The notes under the pieces were generated by a model that saw nothing but the letters and a program-made list of their open reading frames with translations, had not been told where the DNA came from and did no database searches. Shown piece after piece: positions 17,215-26,232 of a DNA stretch of 40,247 nucleotides (positions are counted from its first letter, which is position 1; every line of letters begins with the position of its first letter). Both the position numbers and the translations under genes were made by a program. This stretch comes from an uncultured Bacteroidales bacterium (GTDB lineage Bacteria > Bacteroidota > Bacteroidia > Bacteroidales > CAIXZF01): positions 1 to 40,247 of the forward strand of contig CAIXZF010000103.1 of the NCBI GenBank assembly GCA_903923925.1, in the 5' to 3' direction.

Positions 17215-17222
17215 TACCTTTG
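17215..17222 (+). promoter_or_regulatory. -7 box of the MFS transporter gene
   Basis: TACCTTTG ends 20 nt before the ATG at 17243, in a pyrimidine-rich 62-nt gap. No TTTG is present at the expected -33 position. Confidence 0.5.
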
Positions 17223-17242
17223 CCGACCTTAAAATTACATTG

Positions 17243-18427
17243 ATGACTCCATTCCAGGGGACAAAGTTGTGGACCAGGGATTTTATACTTCTTTGTGTAT
17301 CGAATTTCCTGATGTTTACTGCTTTTTATCTGCTAATCCCTACTTTGCCGGTATACCTGGTACAGACCTTCCATGCCAATAAAACCCAGGTGGGAATTGT
17401 GCTGGCCGCCTATACTCTGGCTGCTATGATTATCAGACCTTTTACAGGAATTGCCATCGACAGCTACGGTAGAAAATGGATTTTCCTGTTTGGGATGGGT
17501 ATTTTTGCTCTTCTGTTTAATGTGTATATTCTGGCATTGAGTGTCTTTTTTATTGTTTGTCTACGCTTTGTTCATGGCTTGTTATGGGGAATTACAACAA
17601 CTGCTGCCAATACTGCAGTTGTTGATCTGATACCTGCAAAGCGCCGGGGAGAAGGCATTGGTATATTTGGACTTTCTTTTACAGTTGCTATGGCAATTGG
17701 CCCTTTTCTGGGAATAATTATAAGTAACAACGAGCACTATACCACCATGTTCTTTATTGGATTTCTGATGGTTTTGGCTGGTTTTCTGCTTGCAATGAAT
17801 ATTAGGTTCCCTGAATATTTACATGCAAGGAAACCATCCGTTACACTGGCAAATCTGATAGAAACAACTTCAATCCCGGTTTCTATTAACTTATTGATTA
17901 TCAATATAACTTATGGGGGAATAATATCTTTTATTGCCTTGTATGGAAGAGAAATTGGTGTGCCGAATCCTGGTTTGTTTTTCCTGGTTTATGCTGCCGG
18001 AATTTCACTGACACGTTTTTTTGCCGGTAAGATTCTCGACAAATTTGGTCCTCACATTCCTATGACAGCAGGTATGCTGCTAATGGCTGCCGGTTTTCCT
18101 GTTCTTGCACTTCTTAAAACAGATTTCGGATTTCTGCTTAGCGCAGCCTTAATGGGTTTAGGCGGTGGCGTTGTAATGCCTACTTTCCAGACTATGGTGA
18201 ACAATATGGTTGCTGCTCAGAAACGCGGAGCTGCCAATTCAACACTTTTTACTTCGCTTGATCTCGGAATCGGAATCGGGATGGTCCTGATCGGGTTCCT
18301 TTCGGAGAAATTCAGTCTAACAGTTTCCTTCCTGATTTGTGCAGGAATTATTCTTTGCGGTATTGTTTTCTTTCTCTCCTATGTCCAACGGCATTACGAT
18401 AAACATAAATTGAATATAATACATTAA
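17243..18427 (+). CDS. Major facilitator superfamily transporter
   Basis: A 394-residue inner-membrane protein with about 12 hydrophobic segments in two halves. The MFS loop 2-3 motif appears as GIAIDSYGRKWIF near residue 75, and RFVHGLLWGITTTAAN marks helix 4. Overall it resembles drug/sugar-phosphate efflux carriers of the YfcJ/YhhS kind; the substrate is unknown. I start at the ATG at 17243; the frame also offers a TTG one codon earlier, which is less likely. It is probably transcribed alone from the TACCTTTG box, 62 nt downstream of the quinone-reductase gene. Co-expression with that reductase in detoxification is possible but not shown. Confidence 0.88.
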   Translation: MTPFQGTKLWTRDFILLCVSNFLMFTAFYLLIPTLPVYLVQTFHANKTQVGIVLAAYTLAAMIIRPFTGIAIDSYGRKWIFLFGMGIFALLFNVYILALSVFFIVCLRFVHGLLWGITTTAANTAVVDLIPAKRRGEGIGIFGLSFTVAMAIGPFLGIIISNNEHYTTMFFIGFLMVLAGFLLAMNIRFPEYLHARKPSVTLANLIETTSIPVSINLLIINITYGGIISFIALYGREIGVPNPGLFFLVYAAGISLTRFFAGKILDKFGPHIPMTAGMLLMAAGFPVLALLKTDFGFLLSAALMGLGGGVVMPTFQTMVNNMVAAQKRGAANSTLFTSLDLGIGIGMVLIGFLSEKFSLTVSFLICAGIILCGIVFFLSYVQRHYDKHKLNIIH

Positions 18428-18450
18428 ATTTTTTCTTCCTCGCAAGTTTT

Positions 18451-18458
18451 TACCTTTG
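18451..18458 (+). promoter_or_regulatory. -7 box of the outer-membrane receptor gene at 18505
   Basis: TACCTTTG lies 46 nt upstream of the ATG, in the 77-nt gap after the MFS gene. No correctly spaced -33 TTTG is visible. Confidence 0.5.
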
Positions 18459-18504
18459 CAGTTGTCTAATTCCTGTTATCTGTTTTGAACCATATTTATA
18501 TTCT

Positions 18505-20988
18505 ATGTTACTCAGAAAAATCCTTGTAAGCTTCTTCTTCTCTTTTATTGTTTTCGCTGCAAATGCTCAGAATTATCCTGGCAGAGGTCAGGGATCCGGT
18601 GGACCACAAGGAGGGGGTCAGGGTATGCCTGCGGCCGGAATTATTAAAGGGATGGTTACCGATCAGAACGGAACTCAGCCAGTTGAATATGCTAACATCG
18701 TTATTTTCAAGGTAAAAGATTCCTCAATGGTGTCTGGCTCAGTTACCGACAGCAAGGGGAAATTCACTATTGATAAAGTTCCTTTCGGTCGCTATTATGC
18801 CATGACTACTTTTATGGGATATTCCACTAAAAAGATATCTGATATTATTGTCAACCCTAAATCATTGGAATTCAATATGGGAACCATTAAACTGGAACCT
18901 ATTTCCACCAGGTTAAACGAGGTGACAATTTCCGGCGAAAAGAAAGAAACTGAATATACGCTTGATAAAAAGGTTGTAAATGTTGAGAAGAACATGGCTG
19001 CAATGGGAGGTACCGCTGTGGATGTGCTTCAGAACATTCCTTCTGTTACTGTTGATTTTGATGGAGCAATCAGTCTTCGTGGCAATGCCAATATAACGTT
19101 ATTAATAGATGGCCGTCCATCCGGAGTTACAGGTGCAAAACTTGAGCAGATTCCGGCAAGTGCTATCGAATCTGTGGAAGTAATCACCAATCCATCAGCA
19201 CGTTACAACCCAGAAGGTATGTCGGGTATCATCAATATAAAACTCCGCAAGAAAAGAGAACTTGGGTTTAACGGATTGGTATCGGCAAATGCCGGAACCG
19301 GTGAGAAGTATAATGGTTCCATCAACCTTAATTACAATAAGAAGTTTATTAATATTTTCGGTTCCTATGATGTAAGAACTGGCAACAGAAGCGGAGGCAG
19401 TAAATCGGAGCGCAGCAGTTATTTTGCTGACACAGCCTGGTACAATGCAAGCAATTCAGATTCTCACAGAACAGATCTTTCAAACACCTATAAACTGGGT
19501 GTGGATTTCACCTTCAACCCAATGAATGTGCTTACACTTTCATGGTACACAAGCAGGGGAGGTGATAACAACAAGGATTTTTCTTACAATTACCGATATG
19601 ATAAAAACCATAGCCTGAGTTCTTTCTACACCATTGATGAGGGTGGTAAAGAAGACAATACTTCCAACGATTTTATACTTGCATATAAGCGCACATTCGA
19701 GCGCAAAGGTCAGGAGTTTACGTTAGATGCCACTTACAGTGCAAATAAAGATAGTGAAAATCAGGATGTTAATGAAACAGACTTTTTATCAACCAGCGTT
19801 TTAGATTCAATATTAAATACCTTTAACAAAACAGATAACAACCGTGGAAACGGAAATCTCCAGGCAAACTATGTGCATCCGATCAACAAAGATATTCGCC
19901 TAGAAGGTGGATACCAGGGGATTTACCGGAATACCGACGACTATTATCATTATGGCAGGGTTGATGACGCAGGTGTTCAGGTTGAAGACAATGCCGTAAG
20001 CAATCACTTTATTTATACCGAAAACATTCATGCTGTATATGCAATTTTTGGTTTGACCAAGGAAAAATATTCCATGCAGCTTGGACTGAGGGTTGAAAGT
20101 GCCAATACAAAATCGGATCAGAAGACACAGGATCAGACTTATACCAATGATTATGTAAGCCTTTTTCCTACCGTGCATTTAAACCGGAAATTTGCCCATG
20201 AGCAGGAAGCTCAGCTGAGTTACAGCCGACGCATCAATCGTCCGAACATGTGGAGTCTCAACCCTTTTCGCGATATTTCCAATCCAGATTATGTACGCTA
20301 TGGTAACCCCTATCTGAAGCCCGAATACATTAATGCCTATGAACTGGGATATTCAAAATACTACAAAAAGGCCACCATTAATGCATCTGTATTCTACCGC
20401 AGAATCAATGATGTGATCAAACGTTATTCATTTTATGATGCAGATACAGTGATGAATATGACCTCAAAAAATCTTTCTTACGGAGAGTCGTATGGAACAG
20501 AAATTATTCTCGATAAGGAACTTTTTAAATGGTGGAAGGCAGCTTTAAATTTCAGCTACTTCCGTAATATTATCAAAGGTTCCAAAGAAGATGCAACCTT
20601 ATCCAACGATAATTTTAGCTGGACTTCAAGGTTTAATTCGACTTTTACGTTGCCTCACCGCACATTTTTTCAGTTGAATGCCAATTATCGCGGACCAATG
20701 GTTAATCCGGGCGGAGAAATGGCTGCCATGTATAATGTGGATATTGCCCTCAAAAACGAAATTATTAAGGATAAGCTCACTATAAATTTTCGTATGAGCG
20801 ACATCTTTAATACTCAGAAGTTCAAGAATACCAGCAGTGGTGCAGGCTTTTCATCTGAATATGAACGCTGGCGCGAAACCCGTGTAGCCTTCCTGGGTGT
20901 CACCTGGAAAATCGGTGGCGACATTAAACAAAAACAACGCAAACGTTCCGACCAAAATGGCGGTGGCGGCGGCGATGAGGAGTTTTAA
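18505..20988 (+). CDS. TonB-dependent receptor-like outer-membrane beta-barrel protein
   Basis: An 827-residue outer-membrane protein. Residues 1-21 are a signal peptide (SFFFSFIVFAANAQ). A Gly/Pro/Gln-rich linker follows (about 22-45, GRGQGSGGPQGGG). A carboxypeptidase-regulatory-like beta-sandwich comes next (about 48-120; ANIVIFKVKDSSMVSGSVTD). Then a TonB plug (about 150-250; GGTAVDVLQNIPSVTVD, IPASAIESVEVITNPSARYNP) and a barrel of the OMP_b-brl_3 type. It ends in an unusual hydrophilic, glycine- and acid-rich tail (SDQNGGGGGDEEF) in place of a terminal aromatic strand. There is no SusD-like partner, so it is not a glycan-uptake pair. The ligand is unknown. It shares a bidirectional terminator with the receptor gene facing it. 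Confidence 0.85.
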   Translation: MLLRKILVSFFFSFIVFAANAQNYPGRGQGSGGPQGGGQGMPAAGIIKGMVTDQNGTQPVEYANIVIFKVKDSSMVSGSVTDSKGKFTIDKVPFGRYYAMTTFMGYSTKKISDIIVNPKSLEFNMGTIKLEPISTRLNEVTISGEKKETEYTLDKKVVNVEKNMAAMGGTAVDVLQNIPSVTVDFDGAISLRGNANITLLIDGRPSGVTGAKLEQIPASAIESVEVITNPSARYNPEGMSGIINIKLRKKRELGFNGLVSANAGTGEKYNGSINLNYNKKFINIFGSYDVRTGNRSGGSKSERSSYFADTAWYNASNSDSHRTDLSNTYKLGVDFTFNPMNVLTLSWYTSRGGDNNKDFSYNYRYDKNHSLSSFYTIDEGGKEDNTSNDFILAYKRTFERKGQEFTLDATYSANKDSENQDVNETDFLSTSVLDSILNTFNKTDNNRGNGNLQANYVHPINKDIRLEGGYQGIYRNTDDYYHYGRVDDAGVQVEDNAVSNHFIYTENIHAVYAIFGLTKEKYSMQLGLRVESANTKSDQKTQDQTYTNDYVSLFPTVHLNRKFAHEQEAQLSYSRRINRPNMWSLNPFRDISNPDYVRYGNPYLKPEYINAYELGYSKYYKKATINASVFYRRINDVIKRYSFYDADTVMNMTSKNLSYGESYGTEIILDKELFKWWKAALNFSYFRNIIKGSKEDATLSNDNFSWTSRFNSTFTLPHRTFFQLNANYRGPMVNPGGEMAAMYNVDIALKNEIIKDKLTINFRMSDIFNTQKFKNTSSGAGFSSEYERWRETRVAFLGVTWKIGGDIKQKQRKRSDQNGGGGGDEEF

Positions 20989-21008
20989 ATTACCTCATAG
21001 CGAAAAAT

Positions 21009-21041
21009 AAGGCTGTCGGGATTCCAAACCCCGACAGCCTT
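21009..21041. terminator. Bidirectional terminator between two receptor genes
   Basis: AAGGCTGTCGGG (21009-21020) pairs perfectly with CCCGACAGCCTT (21030-21041) around a 9-nt loop, a 12-bp GC-rich stem. It lies between two convergent stop codons. The flanks are A-rich on the left and T-rich on the right, so it can end transcripts from both sides. Confidence 0.88.
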
Positions 21042-21053
21042 AACTATTTTAAA

Positions 21054-23693
21054 TTAAAACCTGAATCCAAGCCTTGTATAGTAGTAAGCACCGCTGAATC
21101 CCATCTGCACAGCATCCCAGATTCCACCGGATTCTGTGAGTGCAGGATCATGCACATCAGGATAAGTGTTTAGGATATTATTACCGCCAATGGTGAAGGA
21201 AATGTTCTTTATTTTGTAGCTCACTGAAAGATCTGTACCCATTTTTGCCTTGTAGGTATCTAGTTCGCCCGGATCAACAATGTTATCACCGTTATCATTC
21301 CAGTTAATCAGCTTCACATCACCGTAATTCGTAAACCTTAGGTTGGCTGTGAAATTGTTAATTAAATATTCGAAACCCACGCTCATCTTGCTTTTCGGAG
21401 CTGAAGCAAGGAGGAAATATTGCTCGCGGAGTCCGAAATATGTGGTTTCTTTCCCTTTGAGTTTATCATTGGTGTAAATTTTATCAATCTTCATATCATT
21501 GAAATTGCTCCCAAGAGAAACGCGCAGAATATGCTTATTTGCAAAAACTGTTGACCAGGTAAGGATAGCATCTAAACCTGTGGTCGAAGTATTTACAGCA
21601 TTTGTAAAGCATTGAGCTGCACTTACATTTAAAGCCTGCAAACTTGCACCGATATCCGGATCATCACTTGAGAAGGATCCTGTAAGAACAATACGATCCT
21701 TAATGCTCACATGATAGGCATCGAGAGTTAAGGTAAGTGATTTGTATTTTGCAGTTATTCCTGCACCAAGGTTCACCGACTTTTCTTCTTTAAGTTTAGG
21801 AATGCCAAGTGCACGTGTTATGGCACTGTTATTTTTGGCAATGATCTTATCGACGGCCTTACCAGCCACAAAGTCGGTATAGATAGTGTTGTAGTAAAGT
21901 TGTGTGAGCGAAGGGGCGCGGAAGCCTGTACTTGCTGAAGCACGGAAGGAAATCCATGGTGCAATTTTGTACCTTAATGCAAATTTTCCGTTTGTTGTAT
22001 TTCCAAAATCGCTGTAGCGCTCAACCCTGGCAGCAGCACCAACTGTTAGTGCTTTGCTCATGTCAAGTTCGGCATCTGCATAAATACCCAGGTTAGTTCT
22101 TGATTCAGTAAGCTCGTTTGAAGGCTGAAATCCAGGGAAACCCTGTGATCCACCGGGACGAAGAATAGAATCAATTACCATATTTCCTCCATCATAAGTG
22201 GTATCAACGAACCACTGGGTGCCATAGGTTTTGTAAGAACCTTCTTCGCCTGCAAAAATGGAATATTTGTCAATTCTGTGCTCCATTCCGAAAGCAAGGT
22301 TGAGCCCTTTCATTACGCTTGGGAAAAGTCTGGAAAGATCAACGCTTGTTGTGTTTTGCATTGCTGAAAATCCACCTGCATCAAAACGGGTGGGAGAAGC
22401 AGCCAGAAGTGTAGCATTCAGCGTATTATCGACATAATAATGAAAGCGGTTGGAGCCGATGGTATTGTTGATATCCATAGTCCAGCCACTTACATCAGAT
22501 TTTACGCCTACTGAAACACTTTGGTCGTCAATTAAAGATTGGATCTTAGGATCGAATCCGTTGGGATAAATCTCAGGAATATTCCGTGAATCGTGCGATC
22601 CGCGCGTCCATGCGTAAGAATCGGTAAAACGATGGTTGAAACCGCCAAACATATAGAATTGAGCATTTTTGCCAATATTGATGGAGGAATTGAAATAGCT
22701 GGCAAAATTTTCAGAAGCTGCATCTCCGAACTGATTTCGGTATACATCGAATTTTTCAGGATCTGGTGCTCTGTTGGTGAAATCCTGTTTCATATAATCA
22801 AAGGTCATGTTGAAGAATCCACTATTGCCAAGAGCGATGCCGTAATTGGCATTTGCAAGGCTTGTTTTGCCATCATATGGCTTGTCATTTTTAAGCACAC
22901 CAAGTCCTGAAGCCGGTTTAGCATTATACATGCCATAGCCAAGGTTTCCCGACATCTCACCTGCTCCTGATTTAAGAACTACATTTATTACGCCGGCAAT
23001 GGCATCAGACCCGTATTGTGCCGAAGCACCGTCGCGGAGGATTTCTATATGGTCGATAGCTGACGCAGGAATAGCATTAAGGTCGGTACCTGTATTTCCC
23101 CTGCCCCTGGTTCCGAAAACATTAATAAGCGACGACTGGTGGCGGCGTTTACCATTCACCAGCACCAGAGTCTGATCAGGGCCAAGTCCGCGTAAAGTGG
23201 CCGGATCCACATGGTCGGCTCCGTCGGAACCTGATTGTTTATTCGCATTAAAGGAGGGTGCAACCATCTGAAGAATCTGGTTAAGACCTGGCTGGCCTAT
23301 ACTACTTGTAAGCTTCGGAATCTCGAAAATATCAACTGGTACTGTACTTTCTGTTGCCGATCGGTTCAGCTTTCTGGAACCTACAATCTCTACAGTCATC
23401 AAACTTGCATTTCGGATAAGTTTGATATCAACAGAAGTTTGTTTTCCGGCGGTAACAAGTTGGGTTGCATATCCAATGTAGCTGAAAGCTATAACGGAAT
23501 TCTCACTGCTGAAGCTTACAGTGTAAAGTCCATTGTAATCCGATACTGAACCATTGGTTGTACCTTTTTCATAAACGTTAACACCTACCAGAGCTTCCCC
23601 GTCTTCACCGCTTACTTTGCCTTTCAGCACATGCTGGGCAAAAATCTGAACAAATGAAATTACAAACAACAGCACAAATACAGTTTTCTTCAT
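21054..23693 (-). CDS. TonB-dependent receptor
   Basis: An 879-residue outer-membrane transporter. The start at 23693 gives a proper signal peptide (MKKTVFVLLFVISFVQIFAQ). The frame runs 50 codons further upstream, but that extension would bury the signal. Domains: carboxypeptidase-like beta-sandwich (about 22-100; GKVSGEDGEALVGVNVYEKG), plug (about 110-250) with LRGLGPDQTLVLVNGKRRHQ and IEILRDGASAQYGSDAIAGV, then a 22-strand-type barrel ending in an aromatic C-terminus (YYYTRLGFRF). The plug signature is that of siderophore/vitamin or small-molecule receptors rather than SusC with SusD. The ligand is unknown. It is a single-gene unit with the terminator at 21009-21041 downstream. Confidence 0.9.
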   Translation of the reverse strand: MKKTVFVLLFVISFVQIFAQHVLKGKVSGEDGEALVGVNVYEKGTTNGSVSDYNGLYTVSFSSENSVIAFSYIGYATQLVTAGKQTSVDIKLIRNASLMTVEIVGSRKLNRSATESTVPVDIFEIPKLTSSIGQPGLNQILQMVAPSFNANKQSGSDGADHVDPATLRGLGPDQTLVLVNGKRRHQSSLINVFGTRGRGNTGTDLNAIPASAIDHIEILRDGASAQYGSDAIAGVINVVLKSGAGEMSGNLGYGMYNAKPASGLGVLKNDKPYDGKTSLANANYGIALGNSGFFNMTFDYMKQDFTNRAPDPEKFDVYRNQFGDAASENFASYFNSSINIGKNAQFYMFGGFNHRFTDSYAWTRGSHDSRNIPEIYPNGFDPKIQSLIDDQSVSVGVKSDVSGWTMDINNTIGSNRFHYYVDNTLNATLLAASPTRFDAGGFSAMQNTTSVDLSRLFPSVMKGLNLAFGMEHRIDKYSIFAGEEGSYKTYGTQWFVDTTYDGGNMVIDSILRPGGSQGFPGFQPSNELTESRTNLGIYADAELDMSKALTVGAAARVERYSDFGNTTNGKFALRYKIAPWISFRASASTGFRAPSLTQLYYNTIYTDFVAGKAVDKIIAKNNSAITRALGIPKLKEEKSVNLGAGITAKYKSLTLTLDAYHVSIKDRIVLTGSFSSDDPDIGASLQALNVSAAQCFTNAVNTSTTGLDAILTWSTVFANKHILRVSLGSNFNDMKIDKIYTNDKLKGKETTYFGLREQYFLLASAPKSKMSVGFEYLINNFTANLRFTNYGDVKLINWNDNGDNIVDPGELDTYKAKMGTDLSVSYKIKNISFTIGGNNILNTYPDVHDPALTESGGIWDAVQMGFSGAYYYTRLGFRF

Positions 23694-23731
23694 GTTTGAT
23701 GGTTTAAGTGTAAATACTAAGAAATAATGTA

Positions 23732-23766
23732 ATCGATACATTATCAAAAGATTATATATCGATACA
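23732..23766. repeat. Paired ATCGATACA direct repeat upstream of the TonB receptor gene
   Basis: ATCGATACA occurs at 23732-23740 and again at 23758-23766, 26 bp apart, 38 bp upstream of the receptor start in AT-rich DNA. Each copy contains the palindrome ATCGAT. It could be a regulator site; there is no Fur-type evidence. Confidence 0.35.
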
Positions 23767-23902
23767 ATTGAATAAATAGATATGAGCTGGTAAATATAAT
23801 AAGTTGGTACCCCCTTTGTCAAGCAGAGTTCATAAATAATCAAGATTTTTAGAAAATAGTTAAACGAAAGGTAACTCCTTCGTGTAAAAATGGAGGAGAC
23901 GT

Positions 23903-24232
23903 CTACAGGATCAGCCGGCTGGCAATTATTGTTTTTAGATAGTTTTCTGGTGTCATTACTCCAAGTGTACTATTCTTAAAATCTTTGATATTTCTTGTAA
24001 CAATTAAATCAATTTGCCCATTGCATTCAGCTGAATAATTTTGCAATGCATCTTTAAAATCATTAAAGTTTGAGTTCAATGCTTTCAAAATAACATTTTT
24101 GTCGGTTGTAAGTACTTCAAGAATTGTTACTAATTGACTTAATTTTTCGATAACTTTCTAATGAGTTGATGTTTGCCTGAGTAAATAGTAAATACAAATA
24201 AAAACACTTGATATGCAAATGCCCAATCGGAA
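23903..24232 (-). pseudogene. Remnant of a PIN-domain (VapC-like) toxin gene
   Basis: Reading 24232 down to 23903 in one frame gives about the C-terminal two thirds of a PIN-domain protein, broken by one in-frame TAG at 24158-24160. Before the stop it reads SSVFICIYYLLRQTSTH; after it come KVIEKLSQLVTILEVLTTDK, then LNSNFNDFKDALQNYSA, IDLIVTRNIKDFKNS and TPENYL. These match the helix preceding the third acidic residue and the RN-x-KDF tail of PIN toxins. The N-terminal strand with the first catalytic aspartate is missing, and no antitoxin gene adjoins. The remnant begins exactly after the stop codon of the GT51 gene, in the same frame. A 61-codon frame from a TTG remains open but is unlikely to be a functional protein. 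Confidence 0.7.
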
Positions 24233-26224
24233 TTATTCCAGCGTATCTGCCGCCATTACCTCAACTTTACTCTTTAACATTAGTTTGGCAGGGCCTTTCA
24301 AATCGACACTGGGCTGGAGATTGTCGAAATCCTGCTGTGTGATTTGCCCTTTTTTCAACATTTTCGCCGAAATAATGCTGTAAAAATTCTGAAGGTAATC
24401 GCGCAATTGCTCATTCTCGTCGAAAGAATACTTGAAATACTTTGGCCTTGGAATGATGGAGGCCATAAATATGGATTCTGCCAGACTTAACCTCGAAGCA
24501 TCCTTGTTAAAATAGAAATGAGCGGCTTCATTGGCGCCATAGACCATTGGGCCCCATTCAATGATGTTGAGGTAAACCTCATACATTCTTTCTTTGCTGG
24601 ATAATCCGTAATTTTCAATCAGCCAAACGATTATAGCTTCTTCAAGCTTCCTGACCACAGTTTTGTTCCTGTTCAGAAATACATTCTTTACAAGCTGCAT
24701 ACTGATAGTACTTCCTCCCCTGGCAAAGCGGCCGGCCTTGATATTTGCAATGATACTCTCCCTGAATGCATCCGGCATAAATCCTCTGTGTTGGAAAAAA
24801 GCACCATCTTCTGAATTCAGAACAGAAACCTGTAAATACGGACTGATCTGACTTAAAGTCCTGAAATTTGGGTTTTCCGGTCCTACCGGAAATGTTCGTA
24901 CAGCTTCGCCATGTTCGTAGGCTGTGTATTCAAAAGATTCGTTGAGTTTGCTAAGGTTTGTATTTCCATATGCGATTATCCCGAATTTTTTCGGACTAAG
25001 ATTTACCTGGAACTGCAAGGAATCAGGAATGCTCAGATCTACAAAAAAGTCAAGATCAAAATTCAGATTGCCGCGGGTCTTTATGCCTTGAAGCGAGGAA
25101 AACAGTCCTGGCGGGAGAGATGTAAAAAGATCTTCTGCAGAGAAATCATGTTTATGAAGTTTTAGCCTGAGTTGTTTAGTTGGGAAAGGTTGGTAGCGGA
25201 GATACGGATGGAACGAAAGATTATTAACTACGACTTCGGTTGTGCTATCAAGCTCAAAATAATCTTTACCGGCATTGAATGTGTAATTAATGCCGGTTTC
25301 CTTGAATTGTACAATCTCAGAGGAGATTCGTTCATGCTTGATTTCCAGTCCTTTAATAAAACTTGAACCTGTGAGTTTTGTTAAACCGGATTCAGCGCTT
25401 TGTTCTGATAAAGTAAATCGTGCTGTATCGAAACGTACAATAGCATTCCACTTATATTCGATGAAGGGTATGTTGAGCTTCTTTTTATCTGCCGAATACA
25501 AACTAAACTCTGCTTCCCGGCTGTCTTTATCCAGTTTGCCGGAAACTATCCAGGTTGATGAAATAGTATTTTCATTAATATGTATGGAGGTGGTAAATTG
25601 CCTGTTTATTATATCCAGAGTATCCAAAGTAAAAACTACCTGGTGATCGTTTGTTCGGTTTACGATAGTAAAATGATGAATTTTCAGGCGATTAGGGATT
25701 TTGTCGAAAGCAGCATCCAGCAATTTCTGAATTCTTCCGGAGAAATCAAACTGATGTACAACTATGCTTGTATCTACCTTTGTCCCCGATTTTTCAAGGA
25801 GAAACATATAGTTTGTGAGACTGTCTCTTCGGATGAGGTGAAGGCTGGCATCCTTAAGTTCAAAATTTGTAAGTGCAACTCTGCCAAGCAAAAGCTTCCA
25901 GAAATTTACCGACGCAAAAGCCTGATTAATCTGAAGAAGTGTGTCGCCCTGATCAGGTTTTAACAAAATTCCATTTATTTCAAGCGCACTGATGCCACGG
26001 ATTCTTGCTTTTCCAACACTTAAATCGGCATGGTAAGCTCTGTTAAAACTTACAATTTTCTTATTTAAATACCATGAAAACAATGCGTTGCGAAAAATAA
26101 AACTCAACATGATAAACAAACCAATAGCCATCGCCAAATAAAACAGTGACCTTCTTAATTTGTCACTGTTTTGACTCAGATACCGCCGTATGCGGTTAAG
26201 AACGGCAAAAAGCCATTTTTGCAT
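24233..26224 (-). CDS. AsmA-like protein fused to a GT51 peptidoglycan glycosyltransferase
   Basis: A 663-residue inner-membrane protein. Residues 27-49 form one membrane anchor (LAMAIGLFIMLSFIF). About 50-430 is a long beta-rich periplasmic region whose start resembles AsmA-type repeats (ADLSVGKARIRGISALEING, then FWKLLLGRVALTNFELKDA). About 455-620 is a family 51 transglycosylase domain, polymerising lipid II into glycan strands. Its motifs are in order: catalytic E472 in NSEDGAFFQHRGF, ARGGSTISMQLVKN near 500, RKLEEAIIVWLIE, and YEVYLNIIEWG near 555. There is no transpeptidase domain, so it resembles a monofunctional MtgA-like enzyme with a large N-terminal addition. It starts 8 nt after the acyl-CoA dehydrogenase stop and may be co-transcribed with the leucine genes. 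Confidence 0.85.
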   Translation of the reverse strand: MQKWLFAVLNRIRRYLSQNSDKLRRSLFYLAMAIGLFIMLSFIFRNALFSWYLNKKIVSFNRAYHADLSVGKARIRGISALEINGILLKPDQGDTLLQINQAFASVNFWKLLLGRVALTNFELKDASLHLIRRDSLTNYMFLLEKSGTKVDTSIVVHQFDFSGRIQKLLDAAFDKIPNRLKIHHFTIVNRTNDHQVVFTLDTLDIINRQFTTSIHINENTISSTWIVSGKLDKDSREAEFSLYSADKKKLNIPFIEYKWNAIVRFDTARFTLSEQSAESGLTKLTGSSFIKGLEIKHERISSEIVQFKETGINYTFNAGKDYFELDSTTEVVVNNLSFHPYLRYQPFPTKQLRLKLHKHDFSAEDLFTSLPPGLFSSLQGIKTRGNLNFDLDFFVDLSIPDSLQFQVNLSPKKFGIIAYGNTNLSKLNESFEYTAYEHGEAVRTFPVGPENPNFRTLSQISPYLQVSVLNSEDGAFFQHRGFMPDAFRESIIANIKAGRFARGGSTISMQLVKNVFLNRNKTVVRKLEEAIIVWLIENYGLSSKERMYEVYLNIIEWGPMVYGANEAAHFYFNKDASRLSLAESIFMASIIPRPKYFKYSFDENEQLRDYLQNFYSIISAKMLKKGQITQQDFDNLQPSVDLKGPAKLMLKSKVEVMAADTLE

Positions 26225-26232
26225 TTTGAGTT

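Noticed and set aside
23694-23843. 50-codon N-terminal extension of the TonB receptor
   Set aside because: A canonical signal peptide begins at the ATG at 23693; the extension would place it internally, and it comes from AT-rich intergenic DNA holding direct repeats.
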